Origin: an uncultured Lactobacillus sp.
GTDB taxonomy: Bacteria; Bacillota; Bacilli; Lactobacillales; Lactobacillaceae
DNA: 15,141 bases
Reading direction: 5' to 3'
Assembly: GCF_910589175.1 (NCBI RefSeq)
Contig: NZ_CAJURR010000035.1
Coordinates: forward strand, 1-15,141
A model generated the notes under the pieces. The model did not search any database, was not told the origin of the DNA, and was given only the letters and a program-made list of their open reading frames with translations. Positions 1 through 8,576 of the stretch are shown piece by piece. Position numbers and translations under genes: made by a program. The first letter of the stretch is position 1. Each line of letters begins with the position of its first letter.

Positions 1-20
1 TGAATTTCTCTGTTTTTTTA

Positions 21-50
21 TCTGGAATAAAAGCCTAGTTTTTTCCCAGA
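21..50. terminator. imperfect hairpin beyond the pseudouridine synthase gene, possible terminator
   Basis: The segment can fold into a 12-position stem (TCTGG pairing with CCAGA, one G-T wobble and one A-A mismatch) closing a 6-base loop. It lies directly beyond the stop codon of the leftward gene. Read leftward, the hairpin is followed by an A-run and not a T-run, so it is not a canonical terminator for that gene. Read rightward, it is followed after three bases by a T-rich stretch (54-62), so it could instead end a transcript entering from the left. The function is uncertain. Confidence 0.3.
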
Positions 51-53
51 CAC

Positions 54-902
54 TTATTTTTTCTCTAATTTAACTGTTTTATTTTCAAAACTAAAGGGTT
101 TTCTAAAGGTGAGTTGATAAGCTGTCAATTGTAATTGTTCCCCATCTTGATAAGCTGGATTATATAAGGGATCACCAATTATTGGAGCACCAAGAGCCGC
201 TAAATGAACTCTAATTTGATGAGTTCGACCAGTTTCTAGTGTAAGTTTTACTAGTATTCTATCTTTATCTCTTTTTATTACTTCATAGTGAGTTATGGCT
301 TTTTGACCATCTTGTCTCACCATTCTTTTTCTTTGATCATTGGGATTGTGACCAATTGGAAGATCAATAGTACCAATATTTTTTATTTGTGACGAGTTAG
401 AAATCCAGGCTAAATATTCTCGATGCAATGTTTTATCAGTTAATTGCCTGTTTAAAATTGGTACGACCGCAGGATTTTTGGCTACTAATAAAAGACCATT
501 AGTCAACATATCTAATCTGTGAACAATAAAAGGACTATAGCCTAAATAAGTTGCACAGTCATTTAATGCAGTATCTTCTTCATTTAAATTGGGATGCGTC
601 TTTTGTCCTGCAGGTTTATTAATCACTAAAATATCATTATCCTCATAGAGAATTTTAGGTAATTTTCCACTAGGGTGGTAAGTTTGTTGATCACTTTCAA
701 CATGATCAAGCTGAATTTCAATTTTATCTGCAGGCTTTACTAAAAAATTAAGTGGTAAATATTTTCCATTAATTAATATTTTCTTTTCACTACGTAAAAA
801 GTGTCGCCATTTTCTTGGAATAAGCAATTTACGCATTAGCTTATCAACACTCATTGGCGTTAAATGGTCGGGATATGTAATCGAATATTGGTATATAGTC
901 AT
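54..902 (-). CDS. RluA/RluD-family RNA pseudouridine synthase with S4 domain
   Basis: Predicted to isomerise uridine to pseudouridine in structured RNA, probably 23S rRNA; the exact target sites cannot be read from sequence. The 282-residue length is normal for the family. An S4-like RNA-binding domain covers about residues 16-66. The catalytic domain follows from about residue 84. The signature HRLD motif is at 128-131, with D131 the expected catalytic aspartate; the usual T-S-G after it is T-N-G here. The conserved GRTHQIRVH block is at 225-233, followed by GDPLY at 243-247. The ATG at 900-902 has AAGGTGA just upstream on the minus strand. It is transcribed divergently from the PBP gene and appears monocistronic in this window. 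Several paralogues exist in Firmicutes (YlyB, YjbO and YhcT types), so I give no symbol. The family assignment is firm. Confidence 0.93.
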   Translation of the reverse strand: MTIYQYSITYPDHLTPMSVDKLMRKLLIPRKWRHFLRSEKKILINGKYLPLNFLVKPADKIEIQLDHVESDQQTYHPSGKLPKILYEDNDILVINKPAGQKTHPNLNEEDTALNDCATYLGYSPFIVHRLDMLTNGLLLVAKNPAVVPILNRQLTDKTLHREYLAWISNSSQIKNIGTIDLPIGHNPNDQRKRMVRQDGQKAITHYEVIKRDKDRILVKLTLETGRTHQIRVHLAALGAPIIGDPLYNPAYQDGEQLQLTAYQLTFRKPFSFENKTVKLEKK

Positions 903-919
903 TTTTTCACCTTATCTAA

Positions 920-948
920 TTTTTAACCTTTAAAACACTATTTTTCAA
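920..948 (-). promoter_or_regulatory. putative sigma-A promoter for the pseudouridine synthase gene
   Basis: Read on the minus strand there is TTGAAA (-35, at 943-948), a 17-base spacer, then TAAAAA (-10, at 920-925). This lies just upstream of the AAGGTGA ribosome binding site of the leftward gene. The -35 matches consensus at 5 of 6 positions and the -10 at 4 of 6. The call rests only on motif and spacing. Confidence 0.4.
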
Positions 949-957
949 ATAAAGATA

Positions 958-966
958 TGCTAAAAT
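958..966 (+). promoter_or_regulatory. putative extended -10 promoter for the pbp-yha run
   Basis: TGCTAAAAT fits an extended -10 (TGn plus TAAAAT) and lies 41 bases before the PBP start codon. No good -35 hexamer is seen at 16-18 bases, which is tolerated for extended -10 promoters. The Shine-Dalgarno AAGGGAG follows at 991-997. It is the best promoter candidate for the five-gene rightward run. Confidence 0.45.
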
Positions 967-1007
967 CGTCATATTAGGTTTATTGACGAAAAGGGAGTTT
1001 TAATTTT

Positions 1008-3065
1008 ATGCATTCCCAAAATCATGAGTTTTGGCATCGCGTTCATTTAGCGATTAAAAACTTCAACCATCGTTTTCAAATTTGGCGTTGGTTAATTTTG
1101 ATATTACTGTCTTGTTGTTTGTTCGTTTGTACTTATTATACCGTTAAGGTAAAAACTTCAAACATCTCTAATATGAAGGCAGCACTTTCTACGACAACTA
1201 CAATTTATGATAATAAAAATCAGAAGGCTGGGTCTTTATACTCACAAAAGGGATCTTTTGTAGAATTAAACCAGATATCACCTTATATTCAAGATGCTGT
1301 CATCGCTACAGAAGACCGGACTTTTTATAAAAATCCAGGTTTTAGTGTAAAGGGAATGGCAAGAGCTGCCATCAGTAGTTTAATCCACCGGGGTATTGTT
1401 GGTGGTGGATCTACATTAACACAACAACTAGCCAAGAATGCATTACTTACGCAAAAGCAGACTTTCTCTAGAAAACTGGAGGAACTCTTTTTTGCGATCG
1501 AAATTAATCGTGTCTATTCTAAAAAAGACATCTTAACAATGTACCTTAACAATGCTTATTTTGGTAACGGTGTTTGGGGTGTTCAAGATGCAGCACGACG
1601 CTACTTTGGAAAAAATGCTAGTGATGTGACGGTTGGCGAAGCGGCAACGATTGCAGGTATGCTTCGTAGTCCAAGCTACTATAATCCAATTGATCATATG
1701 GATAATGCAATCTCACGTCGTAATGTTGTTTTAGGATTGATGGCTGATACAGGTAAAATTTCTAAGGCGCAAGCTGATAACGCTAAGAAGACTACTCTTA
1801 CACTTGATGATACATTTTCTCAAGAAGATGGCTATCGCTATCCTTACTTCTTTGATGCTGTTGTTGATGAAGCAATTGATCGTTACGGCTTAAAAGAAGA
1901 AGATGTGATGAATAAAGGGCTAAAAATCTACACGACTTTAGATACTGGTTATCAAACTGCCCTGCAAGATAGTTTTGAAGAAAGCTGGAATTTTCCACCA
2001 AATGCAAGTGATGGCACTAAAGTACAAGGCGCTAGCGTTGCAATGGATCCCAAGACTGGAGCTATTCGGGCAATGGTTGGCGGTAGAGGACAACATGTCT
2101 TCCGAGGCTATAACCGTGCTACGCAGATGAAGCGGCAACCTGGTTCAACCATGAAGCCCTTAGCTGTCTATTCACCAGCTTTGCAGAGCGGCTATCATTA
2201 TGATTCTGAACTTTCTAATAAATTACAAAAATTTGGAAAAAATGGCTATGAGCCAAAGAATGTTGACAATCAATACTCAAATAAAATTCCAATGTATGAA
2301 GCACTAGCTCAAAGTAAGAACGTACCAGCAGTATGGCTTTTAGATAAGATTGGTGTAAGTAAGGGTGTTCAATCAGTGGAAAACTTTGGCATTCACGTTA
2401 ATAAGAGTGACCAAAACTTGGCATTAGCCTTAGGTGGACTTTCAACTGGTGTTTCACCACTTCAGATGGCAAGAGCTTATAGTGCTTTTGCTAACGAAGG
2501 TAATTTACCAAATCAATCCTACTGTATTACTAAAATCACTGATGCTAGCGGAAATGTTATTGCTCAAAACAAGAATCCTGGTAGTCACCGAATTATTTCA
2601 ACTAATACTGCTAAAGAAATGACGTCAATGCTTTTAGGAGTATTTACTTCAGGAACTGGAAAATCAGCTCAACCATCAAGTTTTAGAGTGGCAGGTAAGA
2701 CTGGTTCAACTGAAGTGCCAGATAGTTATGGATTTGGTACAAAAGATCAATGGATCGTTGGCTATACTCCGGATGTTGTTTTATCAACTTGGGTAGGTTT
2801 TGATAAGACTGATCAGGAACATTATATGGAGGGGATTTCAGAAACTGGAATTACTCACTTGTATAAATCTGAATTAGAACGGCTACTTCCATATACTTCT
2901 CAGACACAGTTTAAGGAAAAGAGCGCCCAACAGATAGCCAAAGATACAGGTGCAAATTCAGACTGGCTTGGGAATTTAGGTCAACAAGTACAAAAAGGAA
3001 TCAATGATACTGGGTCTAAGTTCAACGAATGGTATAATAATCTTAAAGGACTTTTAGGTCGTTAA
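1008..3065 (+). CDS. pbp2A: class A penicillin-binding protein (glycosyltransferase 51 plus transpeptidase), PBP2A-like
   Basis: A bifunctional peptidoglycan synthase that polymerises lipid II into glycan strands and cross-links stem peptides outside the membrane. The 685-residue protein has a short basic N-terminal cytoplasmic part and one membrane anchor at about 27-48. The GT51 domain follows, with EDRTF at 102-106 (E102 expected catalytic), [12 protein letters not shown] at 133-144, the RKLEE motif at 155-159 (E159 the second acid), and the [13 protein letters not shown] block at 179-191. The transpeptidase domain carries all three active-site motifs: STMK at 380-383 (S380 nucleophile), SKN at 436-438 and KTGS at 564-567. 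A polar tail of roughly 60 residues follows the domain and has no recognised fold. The start has AAGGGAG ten bases upstream. The PBP2A assignment, as opposed to PonA, rests on length and on the absence of recU next door, so the symbol is less sure than the family. Confidence 0.95.
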   Translation: MHSQNHEFWHRVHLAIKNFNHRFQIWRWLILILLSCCLFVCTYYTVKVKTSNISNMKAALSTTTTIYDNKNQKAGSLYSQKGSFVELNQISPYIQDAVIATEDRTFYKNPGFSVKGMARAAISSLIHRGIVGGGSTLTQQLAKNALLTQKQTFSRKLEELFFAIEINRVYSKKDILTMYLNNAYFGNGVWGVQDAARRYFGKNASDVTVGEAATIAGMLRSPSYYNPIDHMDNAISRRNVVLGLMADTGKISKAQADNAKKTTLTLDDTFSQEDGYRYPYFFDAVVDEAIDRYGLKEEDVMNKGLKIYTTLDTGYQTALQDSFEESWNFPPNASDGTKVQGASVAMDPKTGAIRAMVGGRGQHVFRGYNRATQMKRQPGSTMKPLAVYSPALQSGYHYDSELSNKLQKFGKNGYEPKNVDNQYSNKIPMYEALAQSKNVPAVWLLDKIGVSKGVQSVENFGIHVNKSDQNLALALGGLSTGVSPLQMARAYSAFANEGNLPNQSYCITKITDASGNVIAQNKNPGSHRIISTNTAKEMTSMLLGVFTSGTGKSAQPSSFRVAGKTGSTEVPDSYGFGTKDQWIVGYTPDVVLSTWVGFDKTDQEHYMEGISETGITHLYKSELERLLPYTSQTQFKEKSAQQIAKDTGANSDWLGNLGQQVQKGINDTGSKFNEWYNNLKGLLGR

Positions 3066-3085
3066 AAAAGGAGTTTTTATTTAAA

Positions 3086-3439
3086 ATGGTTAATATTTAC
3101 GATAACACTAATCAATTAGCAAAGGACTTACAAGAAACAGAACAATTCAAAGATTTGAAGAAATCTCTTGAAAACTTAAAGAACAATCCAGAAAGTTTAG
3201 ATTTATACCAAAGAATGGATAAGCTTCAACAACAAATTTTAGCTGCTCAAAATTCTGGTCAACCACTTTCTGAAGAAGCACAAAATGAATATCAAAAGAT
3301 CAATGAAGAAGTTCGTAATAATGACGAATTAAAAGACATGATTACCAAGGAACAAGCTCTCTTCCAAATGATCAACGACGTTCAACAAGCTATGACTAAG
3401 CCAATTGGCGATTTGTATGATGATTTAAAGGCAAAATAA
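3086..3439 (+). CDS. yheA: YheA/YlbF-family (UPF0342) small helical protein
   Basis: A 117-residue, charged, almost wholly helical protein with no membrane segment or catalytic motif. It resembles Bacillus subtilis YheA in length, in the start V-N-I-Y-D, and in the final segment with K-P-I-G-D-L-Y (YheA has K-P-L-E-E-L-Y, from memory). It belongs to the Com_YlbF domain group. Relatives YlbF and YmcA work in the Y-complex that modulates RNase Y, but YheA itself has no settled role. It begins 20 bases after the PBP stop, with AAAAGGAG at 3066-3073, and ends five bases before yhaO. It therefore probably shares the transcript with the PBP gene upstream and the yha genes downstream. Confidence 0.88.
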   Translation: MVNIYDNTNQLAKDLQETEQFKDLKKSLENLKNNPESLDLYQRMDKLQQQILAAQNSGQPLSEEAQNEYQKINEEVRNNDELKDMITKEQALFQMINDVQQAMTKPIGDLYDDLKAK

Positions 3440-3444
3440 TTAGT

Positions 3445-4668
3445 ATGAAATTTATGCATTTAGCAGATGCGCACTTAGATAGTCCCTTTCAAGGACTATC
3501 TTTTTTGCCATCTAATGAATTTAAAAAGATTAAACAATCTACCCAAAAGTCATTCACTAAAGCAATTGATACAGCACTAGATAGAAATGTAGATTTAGTA
3601 TTAATTGCTGGTGATACATTTGACTCAGTTCATCCTAGTCCTCAGAGTCAACTATTTTTTAATCGTGAAATAAAACGACTGACAGATCAAAAAATTCAAG
3701 TTGTGATGATTTTAGGAAATCATGATTATTTGAATCCTGATGAGATGTTATTGCCACAAACTCCGTATTTTAAACTTTTAGGCTCTAATGAAGAAGTCGA
3801 AGAATTTGAATCTAAAACTAAAGAAGATTTTCCATATACTGTGGTTGGATTTTCTTATCAACATAATCATATCGAAACTGATAAGATTAGTGAATTTCCT
3901 AAAAAGGGAGATAACTTTACCATTGGTTTAATGCATGCAGGCGCTAAGACTACTACAAATTATCAAAACGTTTATGCTCCATTTACAACGGCTGAAATTA
4001 AAGATTTAAACTATGATTATTTTGCTTTAGGTCATATTCATTTGCGTCAGACTTTAAGCGAAGATCCTTTAATTGTTTATAGTGGTAATCTTCAGGGTAG
4101 ACACATTAACGAACAAGATAGTAAGGGTGTATATATTGGTACAGTCGATGAAACAACAAAAAAAGTAGGTCTTGATTTTGTTGAAACGGCACCAATTATT
4201 TGGCAAATGGCAACTTTAACTTTGGATCAAGAAATTTCACAAAATGATTTAACAAGACAAATAGTTGAAATTTTGACTAAGCAAAATGTGCAACAAACTT
4301 TATTTGGTTTAACAATTGAAGGAGCCCAGTATTTAAGTGAAAAAGAACTAGAATTAGTCAAGGACAGTGATTATTGGCTTCAACTTTCTAATTCTTTAAA
4401 ATTTAATTCTAGACTTGTAAAAGTTTATCTGACAAATAATGAAAAACTTCAACTTAGAACAGCGGATAAAGAAGCATTTGATCAAGCTGAAAGTGAAACT
4501 TTTGAACTAGATAAGATTTATGCGTTAGCCAATGATTTAAGTAAAAAAAGTGACTATGTTGCTGATATTTTGAAGAAACCAGAATTTATTGACGAAGTAA
4601 AAGAATTAGCCCAGGTTAAATTGGGACAAAAATTAAAGGATATAGATGATGAAGTTAACTCAAATTAA
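3445..4668 (+). CDS. yhaO: SbcD/Mre11-like metallophosphoesterase YhaO (DNA repair exonuclease family)
   Basis: A calcineurin-type metallophosphoesterase of the SbcD/Mre11 group, predicted to cleave DNA in complex with the YhaN ATPase encoded next. The N-terminal half has the full metal-binding set: DAH at 8-10, GDTFD at 56-60, GNHD at 91-94, the H164 region (GLMHAG, 161-166) and GHIH at 196-199. The C-terminal half, about residues 250-407, lacks recognisable motifs and is expected to contact the ATPase. The 407-residue length is typical. It starts five bases after yheA with no strong Shine-Dalgarno of its own (AAAGG 13 bases upstream), which suggests translational coupling. Its 3' end overlaps yhaN by 23 bases. 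The nuclease chemistry is inferred from the motifs; the physiological substrate is unknown. Confidence 0.92.
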   Translation: MKFMHLADAHLDSPFQGLSFLPSNEFKKIKQSTQKSFTKAIDTALDRNVDLVLIAGDTFDSVHPSPQSQLFFNREIKRLTDQKIQVVMILGNHDYLNPDEMLLPQTPYFKLLGSNEEVEEFESKTKEDFPYTVVGFSYQHNHIETDKISEFPKKGDNFTIGLMHAGAKTTTNYQNVYAPFTTAEIKDLNYDYFALGHIHLRQTLSEDPLIVYSGNLQGRHINEQDSKGVYIGTVDETTKKVGLDFVETAPIIWQMATLTLDQEISQNDLTRQIVEILTKQNVQQTLFGLTIEGAQYLSEKELELVKDSDYWLQLSNSLKFNSRLVKVYLTNNEKLQLRTADKEAFDQAESETFELDKIYALANDLSKKSDYVADILKKPEFIDEVKELAQVKLGQKLKDIDDEVNSN

Positions 4669-7087
4669 AATTATTCACTTTGGAAAATTAAATGATGTGA
4701 CTTTTAATTTGAACAAAGATTTAACGATATTTTTAGGTGCGAATGAAGCTGGAAAAAGTACAACTGTAGCCTTTGTTAAGCAAGTTCTATTTGGCTTTCA
4801 CCTAAGAACTAATAAATCACCTTTCTTTGAGGATTATCAACCTTTGGATCATGTTAGTCCAATGGGTGGAAACTTAACTTTTGAAGATACAGATGGAACT
4901 TTTATTTTAAGTCGGTTATATGCAAAAGGGGATCCTAAGAAAGGTGTTTTAAAAGTTAGTTTAAACGATCAAGAAGTGCCAGAGAGTGTATTTTTTGATC
5001 GTATCCAAAATATAGATGGCAGTTTTTATACTGATAGCTTTATTTTTAATCAGGATATGATGCGTGAGGTAAATGGATTATCTCAGGCCGAATTAATGGA
5101 ACAAATTTACTTTTTAGGAGCATCCCAAAGTCACAAATTACTTGATTTAAGAGATGAGTTTTCAAATAATGCTCAGAAGCTTTTTAAAAAGAGTGGACGC
5201 AAGCCGATAGTTAATCAATTAATTAATCAAATTGAAGAACAAAAAGAAGTTTTGGCTCAAACTAATAGTGAACTTAATGATTATCGTGAACTTGAAGAAA
5301 AATTAACTCAAGAAAAGGAAGAGCTTAAAAAAATTCAAGCTGAACTACTTGAATTAAATAAAGAAGACCAAAAAATTAGTCTATTAATGCAAAAGCTAAC
5401 TAATTTTAAGCAGTATCAGCAGCTTAAAGAAGAAGTACAACCTGTTTCTTTTTCTAAAGAGAGTTATGAGAAAGCACGGGCTATTCAAAGTAAGATTTCA
5501 GATTTAACAGCTGATATTAAAAATTTAGAGACGCAGCTTGATGAAATTAAGAATAGCAGCGAATTATCAAACAAAGATAAAATTCAAGCATTAGTTGATC
5601 ATAAGGCCGAAGTTTTGCATTGGGAAAGTGAAAGTAAAGATTTGCACCGCCAAATTGAAACTACTAAGAAAGATTTAAAGTCTTATGAACAGTTTCAGCC
5701 AGAAGCAGTTAAATTAAGCAAATTATCAAGCGAGACTCGAAACAAAATAAAGGACGATTATCAAGCTCTAAAGAGTCAAAAGCAAGAAAATAATAATTTG
5801 CCAGGAATTTTATCATTAATTTTATTAGTTGCAGGACTTTTTAGTGCAATTGCAATTAATAATTTATTCGTACGTTTCTTGGGAATAATGATTGCTTTAG
5901 GTGGGCTTGGACTATTTGTTTGGACAAAGCAAACTAATGCCAAGAAAAGCCAAAAAGACCAAGAATTTATTGAAAAATATGGGCTTGATCCTAACGTCAT
6001 TGACTTAAGTAGTTTGTGGAATGAAGTAGTCCAAATTGAATCTAAAAAGCAAACACTTAGCCAATTAGATCAAGATCAGGCTGCTTTGAATGAAAAGATT
6101 CAAGCTTTTGTTCAGGAGTTATATCCTTTTACTCAAAGAAATGTTCAGACATTTTCAGATATTGTAAATCAGTTAAATTCATTACAAAAAGTGATTGATC
6201 AGAATAATTTGTCTAAGCAACATTTAAATGATGTGGCAGTACATTTACAAGAAAAAAAGAACCAATTAGCTAAGAATAAAATTGATCTTTCTAATCTATT
6301 TGCGGCAAGTAAAGTTACTGATTTTGCGGAATTTTCTGAGCTAAAGCAACAAGCCGAAGCGCAAGAACAATTGAAGTTGAAAATAGAAGCATTACAAAAT
6401 GATTTGCAAGCCGATCTCGCGCAATTAGAAGAAATTGCAAAAGATCCAAATAAATTAGCAGAAAATAAGGATCAAATAGAAAAGCAAATTTCTCAAAAGC
6501 AAGAGCAAATTAATGATTTGCATGCAAAAAATGCTAAGCTTGAAAATCAGATGCATGTTTTAGCAAATTCTGATAAATATTTTGCTGAAAAACAAAAATT
6601 AACTGACCTAGAAACATCATTGAGTGAAAATGTTAAAGAATATTTAGCTAACTTATTAACTAGCAATTGGATTGCGCGAGGCTTAGATTTAGCCTCAAAT
6701 GAGCGTTTTCCTAAGATGCTTGAAGATGCAAAGAAATATTTCAATCTTTTAACTGGTGGAAGATATGTTGATATTCAGTTAGATAAAAAACTTAAAGTTA
6801 AAAGAAAAGATGGTAAAAAGTTTGATGTTGAATATCTATCTCGTGGGACAAGTGAGCAATTATATTTTGCTTTGAAATTAGCTTTTGTTGAACAAGTTGC
6901 TGATAAAATTGCTTTACCAATTTTGATTGATGATGCTTTTGTAAACTTTGATGCACAAAGAACCAATTATATTGTCAAACTATTAGAAGAGTTGGCCCAG
7001 AAGACACAAGTTTTAATTTTTACAGCACGACAAGATTTAGTAGCTAATCTTGAGATGGAACCAATAAGAATAGAAAAGGAACAATAA
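4646..7087 (+). CDS. yhaN: SbcC/Rad50-like coiled-coil ATPase YhaN with internal transmembrane hairpin
   Basis: An SMC/Rad50-type ATPase expected to partner YhaO. The 813 residues run as follows: ABC-type head N-half with Walker A GANEAGKST at 31-39; coiled coil about 195-380; two hydrophobic segments at about 385-405 and 408-427; a second coiled coil about 465-670; then the head C-half with the signature LSRGTSEQ at 731-738 and Walker B PILIDDAF at 758-765. No zinc-hook C-x-x-C is present; the membrane hairpin occupies the coiled-coil apex instead. Two adjacent ATGs occur, at 4646 and 4649. AAAGGA at 4635-4640 is 5 and 8 bases from them, so the second could be the real start with a loss of one residue. 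The gene overlaps both neighbours (23 bases with yhaO, 1 base with yhaM), a strong sign of co-translation. Membrane anchoring is inferred from hydrophobicity. Confidence 0.92.
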   Translation: MMKLTQIKIIHFGKLNDVTFNLNKDLTIFLGANEAGKSTTVAFVKQVLFGFHLRTNKSPFFEDYQPLDHVSPMGGNLTFEDTDGTFILSRLYAKGDPKKGVLKVSLNDQEVPESVFFDRIQNIDGSFYTDSFIFNQDMMREVNGLSQAELMEQIYFLGASQSHKLLDLRDEFSNNAQKLFKKSGRKPIVNQLINQIEEQKEVLAQTNSELNDYRELEEKLTQEKEELKKIQAELLELNKEDQKISLLMQKLTNFKQYQQLKEEVQPVSFSKESYEKARAIQSKISDLTADIKNLETQLDEIKNSSELSNKDKIQALVDHKAEVLHWESESKDLHRQIETTKKDLKSYEQFQPEAVKLSKLSSETRNKIKDDYQALKSQKQENNNLPGILSLILLVAGLFSAIAINNLFVRFLGIMIALGGLGLFVWTKQTNAKKSQKDQEFIEKYGLDPNVIDLSSLWNEVVQIESKKQTLSQLDQDQAALNEKIQAFVQELYPFTQRNVQTFSDIVNQLNSLQKVIDQNNLSKQHLNDVAVHLQEKKNQLAKNKIDLSNLFAASKVTDFAEFSELKQQAEAQEQLKLKIEALQNDLQADLAQLEEIAKDPNKLAENKDQIEKQISQKQEQINDLHAKNAKLENQMHVLANSDKYFAEKQKLTDLETSLSENVKEYLANLLTSNWIARGLDLASNERFPKMLEDAKKYFNLLTGGRYVDIQLDKKLKVKRKDGKKFDVEYLSRGTSEQLYFALKLAFVEQVADKIALPILIDDAFVNFDAQRTNYIVKLLEELAQKTQVLIFTARQDLVANLEMEPIRIEKEQ

Positions 7088-8064
7088 TGATAAAAAGGTT
7101 GCTTGATTATAATGATGGCGAAGATATGAATTTGGTTTTACTTCTAAAAGATTCAAGTCTTCGTACTAGTAAAAATGGTAAACAATACTTAGTTTTACAA
7201 TTTAGCGATTCAAGTGGCACAATTAGAGGAAATCTTTGGAACGCTAGTCAGCAGGATGCGGATACTTTTAGTCCAGGAACCATCGTGGAATTGAGCGGAA
7301 GACGAGAAGAGTATCAAGATAGACCTCAAATAAGAATTTATGATTTGAGAGTAGTGGGACCAAATGAAGGATATGACTTAAGTCAATTTGTTCATTCAGC
7401 TCCAATTAAACAAAAAGATCTTGAAGAAGAAATTAATAAACGTGTTTTTGAGATCTTAAATCCAACCTGGAATCGAATTGTCCGCTACTTACTTAAGAAA
7501 TGGAATAAAGAGTTTTTCTCATATCCAGCTGGCAAATCTAACCATCATGCCGTCAGAAACGGACTGGCATTCCATACTGTTTCAATGCTAAGGGATGCGG
7601 AAGGAATTGCTAATACTTATCCTCAAATTGATCGATCACTTCTATATGCGGGATGCATTTTACATGATATGGGAAAGGTAATTGAACTATCTGGTCCTGT
7701 AGCCACAACTTATACGGCCGAAGGAAATTTGATTGGACACTTAGTTTTAATTGATGAGCAGATTATGCTAGCAGCTCATGAATTGAAAATTGATGAGCAT
7801 AGTGAAGATTTAATGCTCTTGCGGCATTTAGTTTTGTCACATCACGGCTTACCTGAATATGGCGCAGCTCATCGACCAGTAGTGCTAGAAGCTGAAGTTT
7901 TACATAAAATTGATGATTTAGATGCTACAGTTTATGCAATTACTAATGCTTTGCAGCAAACTAAGCCAGGAGAATTTACTGAAACCATTAAGTCACAAGA
8001 CAATCGGAGATTTTACAGACCTAAAAATGATGATGCCTTAGATAAAGCACCAAAATTAGAGTAA
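7087..8064 (+). CDS. yhaM: 3'-5' exoribonuclease YhaM (OB-fold plus HD domain)
   Basis: A metal-dependent 3'-5' exoribonuclease that trims RNA ends in Firmicutes; the staphylococcal homologue is known as Cbf1. The 325 residues comprise an N-terminal OB nucleic-acid-binding fold (about 14-92) and an HD phosphohydrolase domain (about 150-290). Visible metal ligands are H163 (F-H-T), the HD pair H193-D194 in LHDMGK, H218, H252/H253 in SHHG, and D276/D277. The start codon overlaps the yhaN stop (TAATG), with AAAGGA at 7075-7080. It is the last gene of the rightward run and is followed within a few bases by a strong hairpin terminator. Placement beside a DNA-repair-type pair is the usual Firmicutes arrangement. 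Function is assigned by family resemblance and intact motifs. Confidence 0.94.
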   Translation: MIKRLLDYNDGEDMNLVLLLKDSSLRTSKNGKQYLVLQFSDSSGTIRGNLWNASQQDADTFSPGTIVELSGRREEYQDRPQIRIYDLRVVGPNEGYDLSQFVHSAPIKQKDLEEEINKRVFEILNPTWNRIVRYLLKKWNKEFFSYPAGKSNHHAVRNGLAFHTVSMLRDAEGIANTYPQIDRSLLYAGCILHDMGKVIELSGPVATTYTAEGNLIGHLVLIDEQIMLAAHELKIDEHSEDLMLLRHLVLSHHGLPEYGAAHRPVVLEAEVLHKIDDLDATVYAITNALQQTKPGEFTETIKSQDNRRFYRPKNDDALDKAPKLE

Positions 8065-8066
8065 AT

Positions 8067-8104
8067 AAAAACCAAGGTTAATGATGATTTTAACCTTGGT
8101 TTTT
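8067..8104. terminator. bidirectional intrinsic terminator between yhaM and the convergent gene
   Basis: A perfect inverted repeat has arms at 8067-8081 and 8090-8104, with the core ACCAAGGTTAA and an 8-base loop. Rightward, the GC core is followed by six T residues. Leftward, the complementary strand gives GGTTTTTATTT. It sits three bases after the yhaM stop and 18 bases beyond the stop of the leftward 143-residue gene. It can therefore end both converging transcripts. Confidence 0.9.
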
Positions 8105-8121
8105 TATATTATGTAAAAATT

Positions 8122-8553
8122 CTATTTTGAAAGACTATCTGATGAAACGTATTGAGAAAGAACGTTCTTAGCTTCTTTTGGATAAAAAATAATGGTATCA
8201 GAAGTTGTTTTAATACTAAAACGTTTTATTATCCACTTAGGGATGTTAAAAGATCGAGGATTTCCAATTAAGATGATTTTAAAAATATCTATATTATTTG
8301 TCATCATTGTAAATTGTCGTAAGTTTCGGACACGAATAGCACGATGGGTTAATAAAGATTCATTAATTATTTCATCATCAATATTTCGCATTAGAGTGTA
8401 TATATAATTTTTAGTTTCTGCAAAAGCACCTGTATTATTATGAACTGCAAAACATGTAATATCTAATAGATCTTTTATAGAAAGAAATGTTTTACAATTT
8501 GAAGGAGTATCAGTAGTTTGTGATGATGTAATATAAGATAAGTGATTGTTCAT
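8122..8553 (-). CDS. hypothetical protein, 143 residues, downstream of the PTS regulator
   Basis: I do not recognise this protein. It has 143 residues, no signal peptide and no membrane segment. It begins with a polar Thr/Ser-rich stretch (about 1-22), followed by a region with helical character (about 24-90). The only suggestive feature is residues 97-124, where G-N-P-R-S-F-N-I-P-K leads into a basic segment, then I-K, then a hydrophobic strand I-I-F-Y-P. This spacing resembles the swapped-hairpin DNA-binding domain of AbrB/MazE proteins, but the match is by eye and weak. The start has AAAGG at about eight bases (8562-8566 on the plus strand). The gene lies 23 bases after the regulator's stop on the same strand, so the two are probably co-transcribed. 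The region is very AT-rich. It could be an accessory regulator or an unrelated cargo gene. Confidence 0.7.
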   Translation of the reverse strand: MNNHLSYITSSQTTDTPSNCKTFLSIKDLLDITCFAVHNNTGAFAETKNYIYTLMRNIDDEIINESLLTHRAIRVRNLRQFTMMTNNIDIFKIILIGNPRSFNIPKWIIKRFSIKTTSDTIIFYPKEAKNVLSQYVSSDSLSK

Positions 8554-8576
8554 TTTTAATCCTTTCTAGATGGATC

